A program made the position numbers and the translations under genes. The notes under the pieces were generated by a model. It searched no databases. It had not been told where the DNA came from and worked only from the letters and a program-made list of their open reading frames with translations. From assembly GCF_036188265.1 (NCBI RefSeq), contig NZ_CP108093.1, forward strand, positions 3,051,001 through 3,115,000: 64,000 nt of DNA, given 5' to 3'. Below, piece by piece: positions 17,726 to 25,898 of the stretch. Each line of letters begins with the position of its first letter. The first letter of the stretch is position 1. Source of the DNA: Streptomyces sp. NBC_00247 (GTDB taxonomy: Bacteria > Actinomycetota > Actinomycetes > Streptomycetales > Streptomycetaceae).

Positions 17726-18322
17726 CTACGAGGCCTTGGCCTTGGAGGCCGGGGCGCCCGATCCGGGGGAGGAGGAGGCCGCGGGGCTCTTGCAGCTGTC
17801 CTGCTTGGCCATGGCGCTCCCGACCTCGCCGGACTGCAGCTTGTTCAGGGCGTCGGCACCGCTGCTGCTGGTGTTCTTCAGCTCGTCGGCGATGTCCTTG
17901 AGACCGTCGGCGAACTTCGCCTGGTCCTCGGTGTCGAGCGCGTCCACCTCGCTCTTGAGCTTCGCGTACGCCGCGGAGGAGGCGTTGAGCCCCTTCACCG
18001 CCTCCTGCTGCGTGGCCTCGCCGTCGTCGACGGGCGGGGCGCCGGCCGAGTCCACGGCCGAGCCGAGCGCCTTGTACGCCTCCGAGATCTGCTGGAAGGC
18101 GGCCGAGTCGGTCCTCTGCACGTCGGCGGGCTGGCTGTTGTCCGCGGTCTGCTCCTGGATGGCGGCGTTGGCGTCCGCGATCTTCTGCAACTGCGGCTGG
18201 ATCTGGTCGCACACCTTCTTGGCCCAGTCGTCGACCTCGTCGTTGCTGTCGTCGCTGCAACCCGTCAGCGCCAGTACGAGTACCGCACCGCCGGACAGTG
18301 CGGCCGCAAGCTTCTTGTTCAC
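17726..18322 (-). CDS. Small helical lipoprotein
   Basis: 198 residues. The GTG at 18322 is chosen because GGAAGGGA sits 8 nt upstream; a TTG six codons earlier would place that site inside the gene. Signal sequence MNKKLAAALSGG followed by a lipobox LTGC (Cys22), so the mature protein is likely anchored on the outer face of the membrane. The rest is rich in Ala, Asp, Gln and Lys and predicted mostly helical, with acidic linkers (SDDSNDEVDDW). No catalytic motif or known domain was recognised. It stands alone between the methyltransferase gene and a long gene-free region. Confidence 0.82.
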   Translation of the reverse strand: MNKKLAAALSGGAVLVLALTGCSDDSNDEVDDWAKKVCDQIQPQLQKIADANAAIQEQTADNSQPADVQRTDSAAFQQISEAYKALGSAVDSAGAPPVDDGEATQQEAVKGLNASSAAYAKLKSEVDALDTEDQAKFADGLKDIADELKNTSSSGADALNKLQSGEVGSAMAKQDSCKSPAASSSPGSGAPASKAKAS

Positions 18323-19172
18323 CGAATCGGTCCCTTCCAAGGCTCTCGGCCCCGGAACTTACACGCCAAGTGGGCGACATCCGGGCGGCGGTCTCCCGCT
18401 ACGTGCACATTTGCAGCCATTTGCATCAAGAGGAGCGGAGGAGATTCAACTCACCCTCCGCGGCCGCGCCGACCATGCGGACGGCCCTGCGGACAGCAAC
18501 CACATATTCACCCGAACGGATGAAGGTCCCACGCGCGCGGAGCCCGCGCCCGGCCCGTACGGCGGTTCGTGCGTCAGTCTTCGTTCCGCACAGCACACGT
18601 GACCGCGCATCACCTTTCGGTCGCTGGTACATCTGAGGATTCCCCACCGATCACCCAAGGTTCCGCACGGTCCCTCATGGCTTCCCCGTGGTCCTTCGCG
18701 GTCCTCGTGGCTCCCTGTGATTCCTCGCGGTCCCTCGCGGTCCCTGGTGATTCCGCAGGGGTTCGCGTCCCGCCGGGGTCACGGTACGGATAGGGCCCCC
18801 GGTACGAATGGGGCCCCCGGTACGGACAGGGCCGCAGTACGGATGGGGCGGCAGTACGGATGGGCATGAGGTCGCGGACGGCGTCGCGGAGATACCTGGC
18901 GCACGGGGCGGGAGAGTGGGGTGCGGGAGCGCGAGGCCCGCCGAAGAGAATGCGCCACGAGGCGAGGGGAGATGGGAGGGGTGAGCCCCGTGCTCAGCCA
19001 GCACCTGCACCCGCCCTCGCAGCCGCGACAGGCACCAGAAAGAGAGCGCTCGCACCCGGGGAACGAGGCGCCGCCTGCGCGAACATCGCGGCCTTCGCGC
19101 ACATCGGGCTTCGACGGTCTCAACGACCCCGACAGGCCCGTGCGCGATGTGGGCGGCCGCCGGGAGAATCGA
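18323..19172. other. 850-bp gene-free region with repeats
   Basis: No frame here looks protein-coding: candidates are Arg/Pro/Gly-rich and lack start signals. It carries the promoter of the lipoprotein gene at its left edge, a degenerate repeat of CGCGGTCC(C/T)T units (18659-18755) and an 18-bp tandem repeat (18783-18866). Confidence 0.7.
18783..18866. repeat. 17-18 bp tandem repeat, five imperfect copies
   Basis: Copies begin GGTACGGA or AGTACGGA at 18783, 18801, 18819, 18836 and 18853, each followed by a G/C run. Non-coding; spacing of 17-18 bp. Confidence 0.85.
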
Positions 19173-19649
19173 TCAGGGAAAGACCACCGCGTGTGCGGTG
19201 GGCCAGGTCATCCGGATCACGCCGCCGTTCGCCCCCGACCGGACCTCCACGTCGTCGACCAGGCCCCTGATGACGGCAAGACCCATTTCGTCCTCACCTT
19301 CACCGTCCGGATCCGGCTCCGGTTCGTCGAGCCCTACCGGTACGACCGACGCGGCCCGGCGTGCGCCGGGAACAGCGCCTGCGGCATCGCTTCCCAAACC
19401 TGGCACATCGTCGCCGACCTCGATGGAGAACGACTTCTCCTCGTCCGTCAGCACCACGGCCACCGGGGTGTCGATGCCGTGAGCGTGGTGCAGCCCGACA
19501 GCACGGCTGCAGGCCTCGCCGACCGCGAGTCTGACCTCGTCGAGCACCGCCTCGTCGACGCCGGCCCGGCGTGCCACTGCGGCTGCCACCAGGCGGGCCG
19601 TCCGGACATGTTCAGGCTGTGCGCTGAAGCGGAGTTCAACGGTGGCCAT
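19173..19649 (-). CDS. Anti-sigma regulatory factor, HATPase (RsbW-like), BldG partner
   Basis: 158 residues, RsbW/SpoIIAB-like fold: N-terminal strand ATVELRFSAQPEHVR, then a helix LDEVRLAVGEACSRAV carrying the N-box, and a C-terminal GLAVIRGLVDDVEV G-box region followed by strands. It lies 192 nt downstream of bldG on the same strand, the arrangement known from S. coelicolor, where the downstream gene product binds BldG. Two features are odd: the Asn normally found in the N-box (E-x3-N) is Arg here (EACSR), and a Pro/Glu/Asp-rich insert (about residues 105-122) replaces the usual ATP lid. It may bind its partners without efficient kinase activity. Residue choice and family are clear; the sigma factor target is not visible. 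Confidence 0.9.
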   Translation of the reverse strand: MATVELRFSAQPEHVRTARLVAAAVARRAGVDEAVLDEVRLAVGEACSRAVGLHHAHGIDTPVAVVLTDEEKSFSIEVGDDVPGLGSDAAGAVPGARRAASVVPVGLDEPEPDPDGEGEDEMGLAVIRGLVDDVEVRSGANGGVIRMTWPTAHAVVFP

Positions 19650-19726
19650 GAGATCCCCCTCGAACGTAGGGCGTGCGTCTCAGAGGGCCCGGGCGTGGCG
19701 CCCGCACCCCTGGTCCTTCCGGAGCC

Positions 19727-19770
19727 CGCTGAGCGGACGGCCGACCTCTCGGTCGGCCGTCCGCTCAGCG
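19727..19770 (-). terminator. Perfect 18-bp hairpin between bldG and the anti-sigma gene
   Basis: CGCTGAGCGGACGGCCGA pairs exactly with TCGGCCGTCCGCTCAGCG across an 8-nt loop, 72 nt after the bldG stop and before the partner gene. It could end most bldG transcripts and let a fraction read through, which would fit the mono- and polycistronic bldG mRNAs described in S. coelicolor. Confidence 0.85.
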
Positions 19771-19841
19771 CGGCCCGGCGCGGCTGCCGCCGTCCGGGCC
19801 GTCCACGGTCCGCCGACCGGGGCCGACGGTCCGTTCCGACG

Positions 19842-20195
19842 TCAGTCGGTGGCGGCGACAGCCTCGTCGACCGTGGTGTGAATCGGAAACACCTTGGTCA
19901 GGCCCGTGATCCGGAAGATCTTGAGAATGCGCTCCTGGTTGCAGACCAGGCGCAGCGAGCCCTCATGGGCCCGGACACGCTTCAGGCCGCCCACCAGCAC
20001 GCCGAGACCGGTGGAGTCGAGGAAGTCGACACCCTCCATGTCGACAACCAGGTGGTAACTGCCGTCATTCACCAACTCGACCAACTGCTCGCGCAGCTTG
20101 GGCGCGGTATACACATCAATCTCGCCACCGACCTCGACGACCGTACGGTCGCCACCAGGGCCGGACACATTGCGAGTCGACAGGGACAGGTCCAC
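19842..20195 (-). CDS. bldG: Anti-sigma factor antagonist BldG
   Basis: STAS-domain protein of the SpoIIAA/RsbV family required for aerial mycelium and antibiotic production in Streptomyces. 117 residues from GTG 20195, with GGAGG 5 nt upstream. The phospho-acceptor loop reads [14 protein letters not shown] with Ser61 in this numbering, equivalent to the serine known to be phosphorylated in S. coelicolor BldG (published there as Ser57, so a start four codons later is an alternative). It is divergent from the helicase gene with 78 bp between starts, and is followed by a strong hairpin before its cognate anti-sigma gene. Confidence 0.96.
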   Translation of the reverse strand: MDLSLSTRNVSGPGGDRTVVEVGGEIDVYTAPKLREQLVELVNDGSYHLVVDMEGVDFLDSTGLGVLVGGLKRVRAHEGSLRLVCNQERILKIFRITGLTKVFPIHTTVDEAVAATD

Positions 20196-20273
20196 GGATC
20201 CTCCAGCACCTTGCTATCGAGCGGTCGCCCCTCGGTCTCCCCGACGGAGCCAGGGGACGGATCGCCAGCCGCG

Positions 20274-22841
20274 ATGGCATTCAATCACTTACCAGCAGCC
20301 ATGCACGACGCCTTGGGACCATTGTCCGTCACGCCAGTGACACACTCGGTGCCGATGGCCAAGAATCACCGCCCCAGCGGACCCACCGAGAGCGGAGACT
20401 CCCGCCCCTCTCCCGACATGATCCTCGCCCGGCTCGCCGCAGGGGCGGGCCGGGCCGCGCGCATCACTCATACGGAGCACTTGCCCCCGCGACCGGGAAC
20501 CCATGCCATCTGGCCGGATCGCATCCGGCCAGAAGTGATCGCGGCGATCGGGCGCGCCGGGATCGACCATCCGTGGGTCCATCAGGCGGCTGCGGCCGAA
20601 TCCGCTCTCGACGGCGAATCCGTGGTGATCGCCACCGGCACGGCGTCCGGAAAGTCGCTCGCCTATCTCGCCCCGGTCCTCAGCGCGCTGCTCGACGGTT
20701 CCGAGGCCCCGAACGGACGTGCGGCGACCGCGCTCTACCTCTCGCCCACGAAGGCGCTCGCGGCCGATCAGCGCCGGTCGGTGAAGAGCCTCGCCTCGCC
20801 GCTCGGCAACGCGGTCAGGCCCGCCGTCTACGACGGCGACACGCCCGTCGAGGAACGTGAGTGGGTGCGCCAGTACGCCAACTACGTCCTCACCAACCCC
20901 GACATGCTGCACCGGGGAATCCTGCCGTCCCATCCCCGCTGGGCCTCCTTCCTGCGCGCTCTGCGCTTCGTCGTCATCGACGAGTGCCACACGTACCGGG
21001 GCGTCTTCGGCTCGCACGTCGCCCAAGTCCTGCGCCGCTTGCGCCGGCTGTGCGCGCGGTACGGCTCCGATCCGGTCTTCCTGCTCGCCTCCGCGACCGC
21101 GGCCGAGCCCTCGGTCGCGGCAGGCCGGCTCACCGGCCTGCCGGTCAAGGAGATCTCCGACGACGCCTCGCCCCGCGGCGAACTGGTCTTCGCCCTCTGG
21201 GAGCCACCGCTCACCGAGATGCGTGGCGAGAAGGGTGCGCCCGTGCGGCGTACCGCCACCGCCGAGACCGCCGACCTGCTCACCGACCTGACCCTCCAGG
21301 GTGTCCGTACGGTCGCCTTCGTCCGCTCCCGGCGGGGCGCGGAGCTCATCTCCGTGATCGCCAAGGAGCGGCTGGCCGAGGTCGACCGCTCGCTGCCGGG
21401 ACGGGTCGCCGCCTACCGGGGTGGCTATCTGCCGGAGGAACGGCGCGCGCTGGAGCGTGCCCTGCACTCCGGCGAACTCCTGGGCCTGTCCGCCACCACC
21501 GCCCTCGAACTGGGGATCGACGTCTCCGGTCTGGACGCCGTCGTCATCTCCGGCTACCCGGGTACCCGGGCCTCCCTCTGGCAGCAGGCGGGCCGCGCCG
21601 GCCGTTCGGGCCGGGGCGCCCTGGCCGTACTGGTGGCGCGGGACGATCCGCTGGACACCTTCCTCGTGCACCATCCGGAGGCCCTGTTCCACCAGCCGGT
21701 GGAGTCGACCGTGCTGGACCCGGACAACCCCTACGTACTCGCCCCCCATCTGTGCGCGGCGGCCGCGGAACTGCCTCTCACCGACGGCGACATCGAACTC
21801 TTCGGTCCCACCGTGCCCGAACTGCTGCCTCAGCTGGAGGCCGCGAAACTGCTGCGCAGACGGGCGGCCGGCTGGCACTGGACCCGCCGCGAACGCGCCG
21901 CCGACCTCACCGACATCCGGGGCGGCGGAGGCCGGCCGGTGCAGATCGTCGAGGAGGGCACCGGCAGGCTGCTGGGTACCGTCGACGAGGCCGCCTCCCA
22001 CACCGCGGTGCACGAGGGAGCCGTCCACCTCCACCAGGGACGCACCTACCTGGTCCGGAAGCTGGATCTGGAGGACTCCGTCGCTCTCGTGGAGGAAGCG
22101 AATCCGCCGTACTCGACCAACGCCCGCGACACCACGGCCATCACCGTCCTGGAGACCGACACCGCGATCCCCTGGGGGGACGGCCGTCTCTGTTACGGCT
22201 CCGTCGAAGTCACCAACCAGGTCGTCTCCTTCCTGCGCCGGAAGCTGATCACCGGGGAGGTACTGGGCGAGACCAAGCTCGAACTGCCGCCCCGCACCCT
22301 GCGCACCCGGGCCGTCTGGTGGACCGTCACCGAGGACCAGCTCGACGCCGCACGGATCAATCCGGAGATCCTCGGCGGTGCGCTGCACGCCGCCGAACAC
22401 GCCTCGATCGGGATGCTCCCCCTGTTCGCCACCTGCGACCGCTGGGACATCGGCGGAGTCTCCGTACCGTTGCACCCGGACACCCTGCTGCCCACCGTCT
22501 TCGTGTACGACGGCCACCCCGGCGGCGCGGGGTTCGCCGAACGCGCCTTTCACACCGCCCGCGCCTGGCTGACCGCGACCCGCGAAGCCATCGCGTCCTG
22601 CGAATGCGAGGCGGGCTGCCCTTCCTGCATCCAGTCCCCCAAGTGCGGCAACGGCAACGAGCCCCTGCACAAGCGGGGGGCGGTACGTCTCCTGACCGAA
22701 CTGCTCAGGGCCGCCCCCGCGGGCCCTCCCGTGCCGCAGGGCCTCCCTGCGCCGGAGGGGCGATCGGCACCACCAGGCTCCCCGGAGGACCCGGAAGCCC
22801 CGGAGAGCCCAGAGGCCCTGGAGGACCCGCACGGGACCTGA
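20274..22841 (+). CDS. DEAD/DEAH-type helicase with C-terminal DUF1998 zinc domain (MrfA-like)
   Basis: 855 residues starting MAFNHLPAAM. Superfamily 2 motifs: HQ near 103, Walker A ATGTASGKS (120-128), DECH (236-239), SAT (ASAT), and motif V/VI in the second RecA domain (GIDVSGLDAVV, QQAGRAGRSGRG). The C-terminal part contains a four-cysteine cluster, CECEAGC-PSC-IQSPKC, near 777-792, the signature of the DUF1998/MZB domain of MrfA-type 3'-5' helicases. MrfA in Bacillus works in repair of mitomycin-type lesions, so a repair role is plausible. The last 40 residues are Pro/Glu-rich and lie over the 3' end of a gene on the opposite strand (137 bp convergent overlap). Divergent from bldG; corresponds by position to Rv3649 of M. 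tuberculosis (from memory). Confidence 0.93.
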   Translation: MAFNHLPAAMHDALGPLSVTPVTHSVPMAKNHRPSGPTESGDSRPSPDMILARLAAGAGRAARITHTEHLPPRPGTHAIWPDRIRPEVIAAIGRAGIDHPWVHQAAAAESALDGESVVIATGTASGKSLAYLAPVLSALLDGSEAPNGRAATALYLSPTKALAADQRRSVKSLASPLGNAVRPAVYDGDTPVEEREWVRQYANYVLTNPDMLHRGILPSHPRWASFLRALRFVVIDECHTYRGVFGSHVAQVLRRLRRLCARYGSDPVFLLASATAAEPSVAAGRLTGLPVKEISDDASPRGELVFALWEPPLTEMRGEKGAPVRRTATAETADLLTDLTLQGVRTVAFVRSRRGAELISVIAKERLAEVDRSLPGRVAAYRGGYLPEERRALERALHSGELLGLSATTALELGIDVSGLDAVVISGYPGTRASLWQQAGRAGRSGRGALAVLVARDDPLDTFLVHHPEALFHQPVESTVLDPDNPYVLAPHLCAAAAELPLTDGDIELFGPTVPELLPQLEAAKLLRRRAAGWHWTRRERAADLTDIRGGGGRPVQIVEEGTGRLLGTVDEAASHTAVHEGAVHLHQGRTYLVRKLDLEDSVALVEEANPPYSTNARDTTAITVLETDTAIPWGDGRLCYGSVEVTNQVVSFLRRKLITGEVLGETKLELPPRTLRTRAVWWTVTEDQLDAARINPEILGGALHAAEHASIGMLPLFATCDRWDIGGVSVPLHPDTLLPTVFVYDGHPGGAGFAERAFHTARAWLTATREAIASCECEAGCPSCIQSPKCGNGNEPLHKRGAVRLLTELLRAAPAGPPVPQGLPAPEGRSAPPGSPEDPEAPESPEALEDPHGT

Positions 22842-23190
22842 CCTCCGGCGCGTACGGCCCGAAAGCCACCCGGGCCGTCACGTCGGCGATCTCTCCCCGC
22901 ACCGAGCACCGCACCAGCGTGGCGCCTTGCGCGCCCGCTACCCGCCGGGCCGCCGTGCAGGCGGCACCGGTTCCGTGGAGAGCGCGGTCGGCCGCGGCGA
23001 GGGCGGCCAGGTCCGCCGCCCCACCGGCACGGTGCCGGGCCGCGACGGCCTGGCCGAACGCGAGGATCACCAGGCACACCGCGCACAGCGTGGCCACCGT
23101 CAAGGCCACCCACACGGTCGCCACTCCCTGATCACGGCGCCTTCGATCACCGCGCCTCCGATCACGGTGACGGCCACCGAGGGGGTTCAT
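22705..23190 (-). CDS. TadE-like pseudopilin-related membrane protein (Rv3654c type)
   Basis: 161 residues, start overlapping the stop of the TadE gene by 4 nt (ATGA). A very basic leader (RHRDRRRGDRRRRDQG) precedes the only membrane segment, VATVWVALTVATLCAVCLVILAF, the layout of a class III prepilin. The Glu expected five residues after the cleavage glycine is missing: G-V-A-T-V-W. A globular segment with two cysteines (CTAARR, LVRCSV) follows, then a Pro/Gly-rich tail of about 40 residues encoded opposite the helicase tail. It is the last gene of the Tad operon. It is probably a minor pilin or assembly factor; no enzyme motif. Confidence 0.8.
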   Translation of the reverse strand: MNPLGGRHRDRRRGDRRRRDQGVATVWVALTVATLCAVCLVILAFGQAVAARHRAGGAADLAALAAADRALHGTGAACTAARRVAGAQGATLVRCSVRGEIADVTARVAFGPYAPEVRSRAGPPGPLGSPGLPGPPGSLVVPIAPPAQGGPAAREGPRGRP

Positions 23191-23723
23191 GGCGCGCCTC
23201 CATCGGTCTCCGCGGTCCCGACGGCGTCCCCGGCGAACCCGCCGCCTCCCGCGTCCGAGGCGGCGTCCCCGCTGCCTCCGGACGCGGGAGGCGCGTTCCC
23301 GGCACCGACCCCCACCGTGTCCTCGGCCAGGGCTGCCGCCTCGGCGCTCAGGGTGAGCGCCAGGGCGCGCGGCCCGGGTGTGGGAGCCTCCACGCGTACG
23401 CGCCAGAGCGAGCCCTCCCTCCGTACGACGACCCGCGCCCGGGCGGGCGCCGCGGTGCGGGCAGCCTCCCGCACCACGGCTTCCGGCTCCGAACGCGCAG
23501 CGGCCCTCGCACCGGCCCGGGCCGCGTCCACGCACCGGATCTGGTCGGCGGCCGCCACCAGAGCCCAGACCAGCACCAGGGCGAGGGCCACCAGCGCCGG
23601 CAGCGCCATCGCCGCCTCTGCGGTGACCGAGCCCGTGTCCCCGCCACCGCACCGGGCCCGAACAACGATCCCGCCCCTCCGCCGCTCCCGTTCCGCGCCG
23701 TATCCCCGCTCAGAACGATCCAT
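23187..23723 (-). CDS. TadE-family minor pilin
   Basis: 178 residues. Basic leader of 31 residues ending in TG, then the processing site G/SVTAEAAM with Glu at +5 and a single hydrophobic helix (LPALVALALVLVWALVAAA), as in TadE pseudopilins cleaved by TadV-type peptidases. The body is Ala/Arg-rich (ARAGARAAARSEP), and the last about 40 residues are Gly/Ala/Ser-rich and probably disordered. The start overlaps the end of the pilin gene by 14 nt, and the stop is coupled to the next gene. Expected to sit at the membrane as a minor subunit of the Tad apparatus. Confidence 0.85.
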   Translation of the reverse strand: MDRSERGYGAERERRRGGIVVRARCGGGDTGSVTAEAAMALPALVALALVLVWALVAAADQIRCVDAARAGARAAARSEPEAVVREAARTAAPARARVVVRREGSLWRVRVEAPTPGPRALALTLSAEAAALAEDTVGVGAGNAPPASGGSGDAASDAGGGGFAGDAVGTAETDGGAP

Positions 23724-24069
23724 CGAGCGCGCCCTTGATCAGCGACTGCAAGGCGTCCTGCACCGCTGCGCTGTTGACCACCTTGTAGAGCACGGCGGCG
23801 AACGCGCAGGCGGCGATCGTCCCCATCGCGTACTCGGAGGTGGTCATCCCGCGGTCGGACCGGCCGAACCGGCGGGACCACCAGCCCCACCACTCGACGC
23901 CTCTCTTCCCGAACTCCTGCACGAGCAGGCGGAACCGACATCGCACCGGCCGCGCCGCTCTGCCCAGGACGTGCCGTCCGTGTCGGCCACGTCCCCGTCC
24001 CCGCTCCCGTCCACCGAGCGTGGTCCCGGAGACTTCTCCACTCGTTTCGATGCCCATGGCGACACTCAT
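23710..24069 (-). CDS. Flp-type pilin (DUF4244) with a very long leader
   Basis: 119 residues. The C-terminal 45 residues form a complete Flp pilin: cleavage motif G74/MTTSEY with Glu and Tyr at +5/+6, then the hydrophobic segment AMGTIAACAFAAVLYKVV and a short helical end. This family is listed as DUF4244 in actinobacteria. The odd part is the 74-residue, Arg/Trp-rich N-terminus, against 10-25 residues for a normal Flp leader; a start at the second ATG (24057) would shorten it by only four residues. The leader is basic (RERGRGRGRHGRH) and may contact the inner-membrane machinery or DNA. Lies 90 nt after tadC and overlaps the TadE gene. Confidence 0.85.
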   Translation of the reverse strand: MSVAMGIETSGEVSGTTLGGRERGRGRGRHGRHVLGRAARPVRCRFRLLVQEFGKRGVEWWGWWSRRFGRSDRGMTTSEYAMGTIAACAFAAVLYKVVNSAAVQDALQSLIKGALDGSF

Positions 24070-24159
24070 CTCAGTTCTCGTGCCGCCCTTCGACGGGCAC
24101 GGTCGGACAACCGGCGCACCGACGGTGCGCCCGTGAGAAAAACAGACCCACGCGCCGTT

Positions 24160-24999
24160 TCAGCCGGCGTGCAGAATCCCTCCCGCCAGGCCGACGATCA
24201 CCGGGGCGACCCCCACCGCCAGGAAGGCGGGGAGGAAGCAGAGCCCCACCGGAGCCGTGATCAGCACGCTCGCGCGCTGGGCCCTCGCCACGGCGGCGTC
24301 GGCGCGAGCGGATCGCATGGCGTCGGCCAGCCGGGCGACCGGCTCCGCGGCCGGAGCCCCGGTCTCACTGGCACGGTCCAGGCAGCGGGCCAGCGGACCC
24401 GCCCCCGGGATCTCCCCGAGAAGGCCCCATGCCCGGGTGGGGTCGCCGCCGAGGCGGATCTCGGCGGCGGCGCGGACCAGTCGCTCGCCGACTGGTCCCC
24501 GGAGCGACTCCCCCACGGCCTCGGCGGCCTGCTGCGGGCCGGCACCGGCGGAGATGCAGGCGGCCAGGAGATCCGCTGCCAGCGGAAGCTGCCGGGCCGC
24601 CGAAAGCTCGTCCGCGGCCGGCTCCCCGGAGCCCTCCGGGCGCCGGGCCCGTGCGCCCCGCCGGAAGCGCCACACGGAAGCGGCCGCCCCCGCGCCGGCC
24701 ACGATTCCCATGACCCCGCCCGCGAGAATCCACACCACCAGCCCCGCACCGACCGGTTCTCCCCACCGCCTCACAGCGTCACGGAGCCCCGAGGCCGGTC
24801 GGGACAGCACTCGCTGTGCCCGTTCCCCGCCCGACGAGCCCTCGTCGTGGTCCGGCTCTCCGAGGAGCACGGCGCATCGCTTCCGCCGGGTCCGTTCCCG
24901 ACGGTTCCCGGTCGCGGACAGCCCCGCGCACAGGGACGCCGCACCTGCACCGAGCCAGATCCCCAGGCTGTGGACAACTTCTCCGGATGCGGCGTTCAT
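24160..24999 (-). CDS. tadC: Type II secretion F-domain protein, TadC-like
   Basis: 279 residues from ATG 24999, which overlaps the tadB stop by 4 nt. Membrane segments at about residues 10-28, 85-110 and 230-275 flank the cytoplasmic T2SSF domain (LPLAADLLAACISAGAGPQQ, later GGDPTRAWGLLGEIPGAGPLA). TadB and TadC form the inner-membrane platform that the TadA ATPase drives. The first codons cover a TGTGGACAA 9-mer that is identical to a DnaA box. Confidence 0.88.
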   Translation of the reverse strand: MNAASGEVVHSLGIWLGAGAASLCAGLSATGNRRERTRRKRCAVLLGEPDHDEGSSGGERAQRVLSRPASGLRDAVRRWGEPVGAGLVVWILAGGVMGIVAGAGAAASVWRFRRGARARRPEGSGEPAADELSAARQLPLAADLLAACISAGAGPQQAAEAVGESLRGPVGERLVRAAAEIRLGGDPTRAWGLLGEIPGAGPLARCLDRASETGAPAAEPVARLADAMRSARADAAVARAQRASVLITAPVGLCFLPAFLAVGVAPVIVGLAGGILHAG

Positions 25000-25898
25000 C
25001 CCGCGGCCCCCGCCCGCACGATCCGCCCGGCCCAGCAGAGCCCGGCCGTCTCCAGCAACAGCCCGGCCGCCAGGCAGAACAGTCCCGCCGGAGTGTGCAG
25101 CAGGACGCGGAGGGGATCGGCCCCCAGCGCGGCACCCATCCCCAGCCCCGCCAACGGCAGCAGAGCCAGCACCACCACCGTCGACCAGGCTCCGGCGAGC
25201 CGGGCCCGCAGTTCCTCCCTGCGCCGTCGCTCCGCCCGCAGCGCCCCGTCCAGACGGTCCAGCCCCGCCGCGAGTCCGGCGCCGCCGTCCGCCGACACCC
25301 GCCAGCACGCCGCGATCCCGGCCAGCGACGCCGGCCCCGGCTTCCGGGACGCACGGTGCAGCGCACCAGGTACATCGCCGCCGAACCGCGCCGCGGCGAG
25401 CACCAGTGGCTCGGCGGCACCCAGACCACGCGTCTCGCGTACCGCACGGATCAACGCCTGTACCGGTTCGCGACCGGCCCGCAGTTCACCGACGACCGCC
25501 CCGCAGAGCGCCGTGACCGCCTCGTCCGACCGCTCGTACGCGGTCCGCTCGGCCCGCCCCCGCAGCCACCGCCGTACCAGGGGCACGGCCGCGGCGCCCG
25601 CGACCAGCGGCAGCCACGACTCCCCGAGGACCGCGAGTGCCACGGCGGCCGGGACACAGACCCATTCGCGCCGCCGCGTCAGCAGCTCACCCGGCCGTGT
25701 GCGCCGCATCGCCGCGCTCGGCGCCACTGCCGCCGGCCTGACCGCGTTTCCACCACCGACGCCCGAGGCACCGCGTACCGCTTCCGCGCACCTCGCCCTC
25801 GCCGTCCCGCCGCCACCACGGCGTACGACCAACCAGACCGCAAGAGCCACGCAGGCCGCCGCTCCCCACGTCGCGCAGGCCGGCTCCGCCCCGGTCAC
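24996..25898 (-). CDS. tadB: Type II secretion F-domain protein, TadB-like
   Basis: 300 residues, GTG start overlapping the tadA stop (GTGA). Hydrophobic segments near 10-25, 80-110 and 250-295 with the T2SSF domain between (SDEAVTALCGAVVGELRAG and FGGDVPGALHRAS). It pairs with TadC in the platform complex. Shares the tight coupling of the operon, which implies fixed stoichiometry of the three core proteins. Confidence 0.88.
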   Translation of the reverse strand: MTGAEPACATWGAAACVALAVWLVVRRGGGGTARARCAEAVRGASGVGGGNAVRPAAVAPSAAMRRTRPGELLTRRREWVCVPAAVALAVLGESWLPLVAGAAAVPLVRRWLRGRAERTAYERSDEAVTALCGAVVGELRAGREPVQALIRAVRETRGLGAAEPLVLAAARFGGDVPGALHRASRKPGPASLAGIAACWRVSADGGAGLAAGLDRLDGALRAERRRREELRARLAGAWSTVVVLALLPLAGLGMGAALGADPLRVLLHTPAGLFCLAAGLLLETAGLCWAGRIVRAGAAG

